64,000 nucleotides of DNA from Henckelia pumila (Eukaryota > Streptophyta > Magnoliopsida > Lamiales > Gesneriaceae): positions 158,921,753 to 158,985,752 of the forward strand of contig NC_133123.1 of the NCBI RefSeq assembly GCF_033568475.1. Direction: 5' to 3'. A program made the translations under genes and the position numbers. The notes under the pieces were generated by a model. That model was not told where the DNA came from, ran no database searches, and worked only from the letters and a program-made list of their open reading frames with translations. Shown one piece after another: positions 56,412 through 64,000 of the stretch. The first letter of the stretch is position 1. Each line of letters starts with the position of its first letter.

Positions 56412-57083
56412 ATGGCTTCTTTAATTTGCAAATATTCATCATGTAATGCCATAATCTTAACACTTTTGCTGCTAACACCATTTCCTTCTCACTCAGCTGA
56501 TCCTGATCCTTTGCAAGATTTCTGTGTCGCAGATTTGGCAAGCAACATAGTGCTGAATGGTTTTCCCTGTAAACCGGCAACAAACGTCACCTCGGAAGAC
56601 TTTTTCTTCGACGGGCTAGTCCAAGAAGGTGACACCAACAACACCTTCGGGAGCCAGCCCACTTTGGGCAATGTTTTGGCATTTCCAGGCCTGAATACCC
56701 AGGGAATTTCCATGAACCGGGTCGATTTCGCTCCTGGAGGACTGAATCCTCCTCATTCACACCCCCGGGCGACGGAATCAGGCGTAGTGATCCAGGGAAA
56801 ACTTCTCGTGGGGTTCATAACGACGGGAAATGTGTTTCACTCGAAGATCTTGGGGCCTGGACAGATGTTCGTGATTCCCAGGGGACTGGTGCATTTCCAG
56901 ATGAATGTTGGAGAGCAGAAGGCCCTGATTGTCACTGCTTTCAACAGCCAGCTGCCTGGAGCGGTTATCGCCCCGTCGACTCTGTTCGCGGCGACGCCGG
57001 CTGTTCCTGATTATGTGTTGAGCAAAGCTTTCCAGGTTGGAAGTGAAGTTATTGATCAGATCAAGTCCAAGTTTGCAGCTTAA
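56412..57083 (+). CDS. Germin-like protein 1 (secreted cupin)
   Basis: 223 residues in a single exon. The signal peptide is about residues 1-28 (hydrophobic IILTLLLLTPF, cleavage near SHSA-DPD). Germin features are the disulphide pair C38 and C53, cupin motif 1 with H115, H117 and E122 (PPHSHPRATES), and motif 2 with H161 (VIPRGLVHFQMNVG). These four residues bind Mn in barley germin. Potential N-glycosylation sites are NVT at 58 and NNT at 76. Such proteins form disc-like hexamers in the cell wall; some have superoxide dismutase or oxalate oxidase activity, which sequence alone does not decide. The ending DQIKSKFAA is shared with the next gene. An AATAAA lies at about 57128. It is in tandem with gene 2, 2.8 kb downstream. 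Confidence 0.93.
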   Translation: MASLICKYSSCNAIILTLLLLTPFPSHSADPDPLQDFCVADLASNIVLNGFPCKPATNVTSEDFFFDGLVQEGDTNNTFGSQPTLGNVLAFPGLNTQGISMNRVDFAPGGLNPPHSHPRATESGVVIQGKLLVGFITTGNVFHSKILGPGQMFVIPRGLVHFQMNVGEQKALIVTAFNSQLPGAVIAPSTLFAATPAVPDYVLSKAFQVGSEVIDQIKSKFAA

Positions 57084-59427
57084 TAAGTTATTGTTTCTTT
57101 CGTTTTCTTTAATTACCTTTTTTTTTTAATAAAAAAAAAAAAATTGGGTTTGCGTAGCCATTTGGTTTGGCCAAAATAATGTAACCACTTTAATTGTTTT
57201 TTGTTTTTCATGTATGTTGTTTGTAATTTGTTGATTGTGACAAGAAAATGGTTGTGCTTAATTTTGTTGTGCAAATTACTTGTTTTTTTAGAGTTGCAAA
57301 TAGAGAAATTAAATGATGTCCATTATAAATTGATGACAAAATTTAAATAAATTATGTTATAAAATTCATTTAAATTATCTTAATATTTAATTAAAAATAT
57401 GCACCATTTACTGACTAAGTTTCAATTAATTCCGTGAAGTCTAAATGAAATTATAATTATATCCTCATTATTTGTAATTTATGTATAATTATAATATATT
57501 ATCTTATTTAGAAAAATTTTTAGTTACTAAAATTTCGTTTATCTTAATTTAAATTTTTTAATATTTAATTTATGATCATGTCACTACTGAAAATAACTAA
57601 AAATTAATTAGCATAAAATTTTTTACATATTAAAAAGAATTTATGTATATTTACGCATCGACACGTACACTAGTATTAATTAAAAATTGAGATAATTGTT
57701 AATATAACAATAATTTTTAGTTCAAAGTATAATTATTTTAAAATATTTTTAAAATAAAAATACTTATTGCATAAATTAATATTTCATGAATTAAAATATT
57801 AAATTTAATTACCTTAAAAATTTGCAGTTACTTTTTCCGGGGTACACTCAAATGTATGAGTTAAAACCTTGAGTTTCTTGAAATCAGGTATAAAACCTTA
57901 TAGAAACGACGTAAATGTGTTTGAAAAAAAAAACACTATTTTTTTTATAGGAACATACTAGAGGTACAACAAATATCGTGTACAACGATATTTATAACAA
58001 TAATATCGTGAGATTTTGTTAGTTTATCGCGAGATTTTGTATTTAATATATCGTACGAAATTTTGATAAATTAAATTCTTGTATTGATTTTTTTGTGTTG
58101 TAAGATTTAGTGTATAAATTTCGTTGTAGCTATAGCATCACTCTTAGCTTTTTTATAAGCTTGAATTTCTAGTTTTTTAGTTCCACTTTTATTTATGTTT
58201 AAAAAAAAATTAAAAGAAAATTTTAACATTTCTCCAAATGCCAAAATTACTTTTTTTTTATTTTTAAAAAATAAAAATATAAACACTTTTTTTTTGAAGA
58301 AAAAATATAAACACTTGACACTATAAAAAAATTTGTTTTTAAGAGCGGTTTTTTACAAGCAGTTTTAATTAAGTATTTTTTCAAATTATAGCTTCTGCAT
58401 CCAAATTAACACTTAAAACTTATACAACGTAACTTTAAAAAATGTTGTTTTTAAATTATTATTTTAAGTACGTACCTAGCTACTCCCATATTGTTAGTGG
58501 AAACAATATCAATTATTACGGCGCAGTTTTTTCCCAGTCAACTTGTTAAATTATTTCGTTAAACAAGAAGATATATATGTTCCCAGGTGTTGTATTAATC
58601 AAACCACGAAGATATATTGTAATATTTATATTGTCCCATGAGAGTAAAACTATTTTGTTTAGGCGCATGTTGTTATTAATCAATTAATGAATTAGCTAGG
58701 TTTGAAGCGGTCGGGTTACCCTAACGTAGTAAATATTCAACTAGGAAAATCCTAAATTTTTTCTTCGTTATAATATTTTTTCCAATGTTTAAAATTATAA
58801 TCAATCAAATGAAGAAAATGACACAAAAACTAACCCTAGCAAGGATTCCCGAAATCTGCGATTGACAGAGTCTTTTAATCTTTCTTTCAATTTATTTTTC
58901 GTCAACTTTAAGGTACCAAATATCTAGCTACTCTTTACCCAGTCAATTAATTTGTCCTTATATATTATCGTATCCTCCATAATTTATATATATATTTAAA
59001 AAATAATAATATTCTATATTGAACTCTTCTTACCTTTGGTATATTCTCTAATTAATCTACGGTCAAATTGTTTCAAATGATATAACTTTCGTTTAACTGT
59101 ATCAAGAAGAGATTCCAGCATTGCGAGTCTATATTAAATATGTGGAGGAAATAGAGAAATTCTTGGTCTACATTATATTTTCATTCTTTAATTTATCAAA
59201 ATTAGTTTATAGTGGAATAATTTGGATTCTTTGTACTTTTATAATTCCAGTTTTGGTTGAGTTTTAGTTGTGCTGATATGATATCAGATATTGTTGACGT
59301 CATTAATTCTTATCATTTTTTATATGATAGTTCAATATTGACAACGTTTTCAGCAACATATTAACACCAGGTGAAAAAAACAAGACCAAAAGAATTAACC
59401 AAAAAATCTAGTTATTGCACTAAAATA
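57084..59427. other. AT-rich intergenic between germin-like genes 1 and 2
   Basis: After the 3' UTR, nothing coding was found. Many poly-A/T runs are present. The region is compositionally plain, with no LTR element recognised. Confidence 0.5.
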
Positions 59428-59775
59428 GGGAAAATTGTATTTTTTTTTGTGCATCTTTGCGATTTTTGGTCCGCTATATTGTCAAATCTTAGACTAATTA
59501 GATACCCAGCTATCTCTGTTTTTCGTGTCTAACATTTCTTCCAATATATGTGACGTTGATATAGCACAAATGCGACACTGATGTGACATTGACGTGTGTA
59601 GTGTCACTTCAACATTTCCAATGAAACTGATTAAACCAAAACCAAAATATATAAGACTTGAAATTCGAATCTGATAACATAAAAGATCAAAATCATAAAA
59701 TGATAGTATTGAGTATCAGAATCGAAAAAAAAAATACCTAATTAGTACTAGACCAAAAACATAGTTAATTTTCCC
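59428..59775. mobile_element. Foldback element in the promoter region of germin-like gene 2
   Basis: About 350 bp with inverted ends GGGAAAATTG... and ...AATTTTCCC, plus internal inverted words TTTTTGGTCC / GACCAAAAA. Flanks ACTAAAATA and ATTAAACTA match at seven of nine positions, a possible decayed target duplication. It resembles 61219-61508. Its right end is 147 bases from the ATG of germin-like gene 2. Confidence 0.6.
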
Positions 59776-59921
59776 ATTAAACTAACCAAAAATTATAAAA
59801 TCCAAGCGTCATCCTAGCTTGGACCTGGTAAGTGAACCACATTGTACAAACACTTCCTTAAAATAAACACATTCATGTTAGAACTCAACTATGCAATAGA
59901 ATCACGAGAAGAAAACCAAAA

Positions 59922-60590
59922 ATGGAGGCCAAGATGATCTCCTTCTTCACCATGATACTCTTCCATGTCCTTATACTCTTGCTCCCAATTCCGGGCCATT
60001 CCGCAGACTCCGATCCCTTGCAAGACTTCTGCATCGCCGATTTACAAAGCCCCCCTCACCTCAACGGCTTCCCCTGCAAACCCGCCTTCAACGTAACTTC
60101 TGACGACTTCTTCTACTCGGGGCTGGTAAACGAAGCAAACACGAGCAACTTGTTAGGGAGCTACGTGACTCAAGCCAACGTGCTCGCGTTTCCGGGCCTA
60201 AACACGCTCGGTATCTCCATAAACCGCGTCGATATAGCCGTAGGAGGTGTCACGCACCCTCACACGCACCCACGTGCGACCGAGTGCGGGGTCCTGATCC
60301 AAGGGAAGCTGCTCGTGGGGTTGATCAGCAGCGGGAACACGGTTTACTCGAGGAACTTGAGCGTCGGGGAGGTTTTCGTTATCCCGAGGGGACTCGTGCA
60401 CTTCCAGATGAATGTTGGGGAGGAGAAAGTGCTGGTTTTCACGGCTTTCAACAGCCAGATGCCTGGTACCATTCAGATTTCGAGGAACCTGTTCGGTTCG
60501 GTGCCGCCCGTTCCCGATCAGATCTTGGCTAAAGCGTTTCAAGTGAATCAAACTTTGGTAGATCAGATCAAATCCAAGTTTGCTGCTTGA
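59922..60590 (+). CDS. Germin-like protein 2 (secreted cupin)
   Basis: 222 residues in one exon, clearly richer in G and C than its surroundings. Signal peptide about 1-27 (MILFHVLILLLPIPGHS). C37/C52 pair; metal ligands H114, H116, E121 (HPHTHPRATEC) and H160 (VIPRGLVHFQMNVG). N-glycosylation sites NVT at 57, NTS at 73, NLS at 145 and NQT near 214. It differs from gene 1 mainly around the N-terminus and the loop after the first cupin motif. A Cys follows the ligand Glu, as in gene 3. I chose the first ATG (MEAKM); a second in-frame Met at residue 5 would also leave a full signal peptide. An opposite-strand 117-residue frame inside it is a codon-bias shadow. Confidence 0.93.
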   Translation: MEAKMISFFTMILFHVLILLLPIPGHSADSDPLQDFCIADLQSPPHLNGFPCKPAFNVTSDDFFYSGLVNEANTSNLLGSYVTQANVLAFPGLNTLGISINRVDIAVGGVTHPHTHPRATECGVLIQGKLLVGLISSGNTVYSRNLSVGEVFVIPRGLVHFQMNVGEEKVLVFTAFNSQMPGTIQISRNLFGSVPPVPDQILAKAFQVNQTLVDQIKSKFAA

Positions 60591-62075
60591 AAATCATGTG
60601 TGGAAAATATTGTATGTTTGTTGATTGGTTTGCATGTTTCAGTTTGAATGAAATAGTGAATCAGTGTGTAGTTATCAGTTTTAAACTTGTAATGTTTTCC
60701 CTTCAATAATAGTCTTCCAATTAATGTAATCGAATTTATTGAGAACTCTTGCGAATGCCTGTTATTGGTATATAAAAATGTAGGCATAGTTTTCATCATA
60801 AAGTTTTTAAATGTTAAATTTAGAAAACTGCTATTTTAGTAATTTAATTATGTATTTGTTTATTTGCGATTTTGGTGTTCAACGTACATTGTTTAATTTA
60901 CGTACATTGTTTAATTTAAGTCTTTTGTCCTTCATGTTTAAATTTTGTATCCTTCGTCATCGAAAATGTTGACATGTCACCACGTATCAGCGCACATCAT
61001 GTCGGAGCTGTGCAAGCGCCCCATTTGATGGATCAAAATTGCAAAAATGAGATAAAGATAACGTGGGACCAAGACTTATAAGCCTTACAAGATAGCAATT
61101 GATAATCAAAATCGTGGAAAGACAAATGCATATGACTAGCTAGTATTGCAATTTTTTCTATAAAATTTTGTTACCATATAAATTGCACAGATTTTATGAG
61201 GACGTACCGAAATTAATTGGAAAAACTGCAATTTTGGACATTTATGTTTGTTATTTTGCGATTTTGGTCTTTTATGTTTTCATATTTCAATTTTAGTCCT
61301 GCATGTTTTGATTTTTGGTAATTTCGGTCCCTTTTATTCGAAAATTCTTACGTGACACTGTATACATCAGTATTGCATTTGTGCCACATCAGAAAAATGA
61401 CTAAAATTGCCAAAAAAATAAACATAACGGACTAAAACTGAAATTTGAAAATATAAATGACCAAAATTGCAAAGTGACAAACATACATGGCTAAAAAAGC
61501 AATTTTCTCGAAATTAATTATATGCACCACATGCATATTATTCATGCCCAGAGTTTGTACGACCTTGGTAGTAAGAATATTGACATAATTTGCAAACTAA
61601 GAATATACTACTGTAAATCTGGTGTGTTCTTTTTTCGTATGCAGTATATTTTTTTTTATCAATTATTATCGTTTCGATAATTAGGACCAGAGTTTAAACC
61701 CTATATATAACACATATATATATTCCACTCGCCTAACAGTGAGACTGGAGCTGCATGTCACAAAGATTGTAACAATAAATTTTATGTATTTAAACCTTAT
61801 TCTAAGAAAAAAAAATCATGTATTGTCCACACAAAAATGTAAATTAAATGACAAGATTAACACAAATATGAGAATACACTGACTGCATGCATGAAAAGCA
61901 TGCACAACACGATTACATTACATTACACTGCATCAGGAACTAATCGAACAAGATCCAACAGAATTCGAGTCACAAACATTAATAAACAGCACGACGAAAA
62001 ACGAGCAGGCTTGAGTTTATTGATTCGACATAAACACGAAAACCAAACAATTAAGAATCATGACTTACACATCAT
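60591..62075. other. Intergenic between convergent germin-like genes 2 and 3
   Basis: This holds the 3' ends of both genes. A short direct duplication TACATTGTTTAATTTA lies at about 60885-60920. A probable fragment of the same foldback family (about 60825-61060, GAAAACTGC and TTTGCGATTTTGG at one end, CAAAATTGCAAAAATGA at the other) and the complete one at 61219-61508 are also here. On the minus strand AATAAA near 62020 may serve gene 3. Confidence 0.55.
61219..61508. mobile_element. Foldback element with 11-bp target duplication (Mutator-like MITE?)
   Basis: 290 bp whose arms are inverted copies: GCAATTTTGG, TATGTTTGT, TTTTGCGATTTTGGTC and TTTATG pair with CAAACATACATGG, GACCAAAATTGCAAAGTG and AGCAATTTTC. 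It is flanked on both sides by CGAAATTAATT (61208-61218 and 61509-61519). A 9-11-bp duplication suits Mutator-like elements, but the family assignment is inference. No coding capacity. Confidence 0.7.
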
Positions 62076-62747
62076 TCAACTCGCGAACTTGGATTTGATT
62101 TGATCCACCACACTTTGGTCCACCTGAAAAGCTTTAGCCAGGACTTGATCAGGAACAGAAGGCGTCGAACCGAACATATTCTGGGCGACATTGACGGTAC
62201 CAGGCAGCTGGCTGTTAGCAGCAGAGAAAGCAAGCGCAGGCTCATTTCCAACGTTCAAATGGAAGTGCACCAGCCCCCTCGGAACCACGTACATCTCGCC
62301 AACGCTCACGTTCCGCGAGTAAACGACGTTCCCGCTAGTAATGATCCCCAACAAAACCGTCCCTTGGATTAAAACCCCACATTCCGTGGCTCGCGGGTGC
62401 CAGTGAGGATTCGTGACACCGCCTACAGCGATGTCAATACGAGTCATGGAGACACCGAGCGTGTTTAGCCCCGGAAAGGCGAAGACGTTGGCCAGGTTTA
62501 AGTAACTTCCCAAGTAATTGCTTGTGTTCCCCACGTTGACCAGGCCGGAGTAGACGAAGTCGTCCGAGGTGACGTTAGAGGCCGGTTTGCAGGGAAAGCC
62601 ATTGACGGAGAAGGTACCGAGTAGATCGGCTATGCAGAAGTCCTGCAAGGGATCAGGATCAGTGGAATGGCAAGGTATGGGGAGTAGAAGTAGTTGGAGA
62701 AGTATCATGAAGAGGGAGATGGAGAGAAGGATGATATTAGCCGCCAT
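62076..62747 (-). CDS. Germin-like protein 3 (secreted cupin)
   Basis: 223 residues in one exon on the opposite strand, tail to tail with gene 2. Signal peptide about 1-28 (LFMILLQLLLLPIPCHS). C38/C53 pair; ligands H115, H117, E122 (NPHWHPRATEC) and H161 (VVPRGLVHFHLNVG). Trp between the first two His ligands and His-Leu after the last ligand differ from genes 1 and 2 and could alter the active-site pocket. N-glycosylation sites NVT at 58, NTS at 74 and NVS at 146. It is closer to gene 2 than to gene 1 over SDDF-YSGLVN, NTSN-LGSY and ATECGVLIQG. The ending DQIKSKFAS is shared. The frame is intact. Confidence 0.93.
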   Translation of the reverse strand: MAANIILLSISLFMILLQLLLLPIPCHSTDPDPLQDFCIADLLGTFSVNGFPCKPASNVTSDDFVYSGLVNVGNTSNYLGSYLNLANVFAFPGLNTLGVSMTRIDIAVGGVTNPHWHPRATECGVLIQGTVLLGIITSGNVVYSRNVSVGEMYVVPRGLVHFHLNVGNEPALAFSAANSQLPGTVNVAQNMFGSTPSVPDQVLAKAFQVDQSVVDQIKSKFAS

Positions 62748-62825
62748 TTTCGGTCCTGTTGCGGAGATATTAATTCAGTAGCAAATTGAGCAGTGATGCA
62801 ATGGAATTTAAAGAAGTTCATGCAG

Positions 62826-62833
62826 TATTTATA
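62826..62833 (-). promoter_or_regulatory. TATA box of germin-like gene 3
   Basis: TATAAATA on the minus strand (CCTGCTATAAATACTGC), 79 bases before the ATG at 62747. Confidence 0.65.
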
Positions 62834-64000
62834 GCAGGTTTTTTTGCTGGTTTTTAGTCTTCATTTTTAGTTTTTTGTTTTAGCAATTAAAGGGAACAAA
62901 AATATGAAAGAAATATTGCAGTGTGAGTCTAACGTTAGATCCCCTTATAAGGATGTATTGGTCAAGGATTTCTCTTTTTGCTAGATTGAACTCACACTTA
63001 TATGGTAGTGTTGCAAAATACACCGCCTAATTGTACAGTATTCCAGTTAAAAGTCGAGATTGCTAAAATCTCTTCTGAAAAAATAATGATATGTTAACTC
63101 CTTGTATTTTGAGATATCGAGCACATACATCTTCGTGATTCTAAATTTTGAGTAAATCCTCCTATGTCCGTACGTGTTTTTAAAGGCATATATAATCAAA
63201 ATTTGAAAACACGAAGAATTAAAAATCATCGAGTGTTTTTTGCAATCTTGTGATTTCACAAGGGTACACGTACATGCAAGTAACCCTAATTTATTTAATT
63301 TTAAGTTCTTCCGAGCTTTTAGATACAATTTTCAAGTATATTATTCACTAGAAATTTGGAAGCACTTAAAATAACCTCTCACAAACACTTCTTATCGTCT
63401 TCATACATGACTATCTGTTTTGAGGAAAAAAATATCGGCAAAATTGCGTAAAATTGAATAACAGGTTAATATGTTCGACGAGGTAGCTATACATGGATTC
63501 ACGTCGTTGCTAGTGAATCTCGTTATATGCCATCGCGTTTGGATGGGACGAATTAATCATGTTAGAATCACATGTTAGCTAGAATGTGAGATTTAAAACG
63601 CGTGGTGATGGGAGGAATTCCATTTTTGCGAGGGCCATCTTTTGAACTATGAAGACAAGATGTTACATGTACGTAAGCAATCTTTTAAACTATGCAGACA
63701 AGACGTTACATGAATCAAAGTGGTAGAGTTCAACCTAGCATATGAATATTATCCTAATGATAGATCTAATGTCCCATGATTTGCTACGTCAACAATATAT
63801 AATTAATTACGCATATATATAAAAATACGAACCATTTAATATATGATTTAGATATTACCCTTAATGTAAGATCTCATTAACTAAAGTCACCTCCTGATCA
63901 ATGTGTAACAGCCACCTAAATTCTGGTACGAGGTGGGCAAACATGTCATGTTCGCAAGGACAGAACATATCCTGGTATATCTTATAATAAAGTAAATAGC
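62834..64000. other. AT-rich intergenic to the window end
   Basis: Nothing coding recognised. TTTTRAACTATGNAGACAAGA...GTTACATG occurs twice about 50 bp apart (about 63646 and 63686), a small tandem duplication. TGTAACAGCCACC at about 63905 has the look of a gypsy LTR start, but too little follows to test it. Confidence 0.5.

Noticed and set aside
60198..60551. 117-residue frame antisense to germin-like gene 2
   Set aside because: Codon-bias shadow of a GC-rich gene; similar antisense frames occur in the other germin genes without conservation of sequence.

Overview
The window is nuclear DNA from a flowering plant, most likely a eudicot. The host genes have plant-specific families (germin-like cupins, a GTD-binding myosin-binding protein with GT-AG introns, a plant RING-H2 protein). 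The rest is AT-rich DNA packed with Ty1/copia, Ty3/gypsy, L1-like, foldback/MITE and probable Helitron sequence. No genus can be assigned from the sequence alone.

Region by region. (1) 1-10.1 kb: a decayed, locally duplicated block holding three relics of a RING-H2 gene whose intact copy lies at 49.2-49.9 kb. One relic is the N-terminal coding region amplified as an 81-bp tandem repeat (1216-1427); another is a truncated gene lacking its RING (2331-2681). The block is interrupted by a 5'-truncated L1-type LINE, a truncated copia with a 1.9-kb LTR, and a foldback element. (2) 10.15-20.05 kb: a copia element (168-bp LTRs, TSD TTAAT) with a 5.5-kb coding-poor gypsy derivative (2.1-kb LTRs, TSD CATTT) inserted in its reverse transcriptase. 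A Helitron-like 3' terminus abuts it at 20059. (3) 20.74-42.19 kb: three Ty3/gypsy elements nested like dolls: A (plus) contains B (plus), whose left LTR contains C (minus, TSD GGTTG). (4) 42.85-47.28 kb: a degenerate copia (231-bp LTRs, TSD ATAAT). (5) 47.3-51.8 kb: AT-rich DNA with two related MITEs, a degenerate minisatellite, the intact RING-H2 gene and a large inverted-repeat block. (6) 52.3-62.7 kb: the gene-rich end, with a three-exon myosin-binding protein gene and three germin-like protein genes, the last two tail to tail. Foldback elements with long target duplications lie between the germin genes.

How things fit together. The five intact-looking host genes do not form a pathway; the germin genes are a small tandem family, and the RING gene is the survivor of a local family. 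Most of the window is transposon layering whose relative order can be read: the outer gypsy elements A and B have lost catalytic residues, while the innermost, C, keeps them and differs mainly by single stop codons.

The most unusual signal is regulatory rather than coding. Gypsy families A and C, which differ elsewhere in their LTRs, both carry an array of a 15-bp palindrome (TTCGGAGGCTCCGAA and variants) just upstream of a TATAAATA box. Family B has a different short repeat (GGACGCAACG) in the same place, and the 13-kb element has three GC-rich hairpins in its LTR. Unit number differs between the two LTRs of A and of C. Coordinates of element ends were read by eye and may be off by a base or two.
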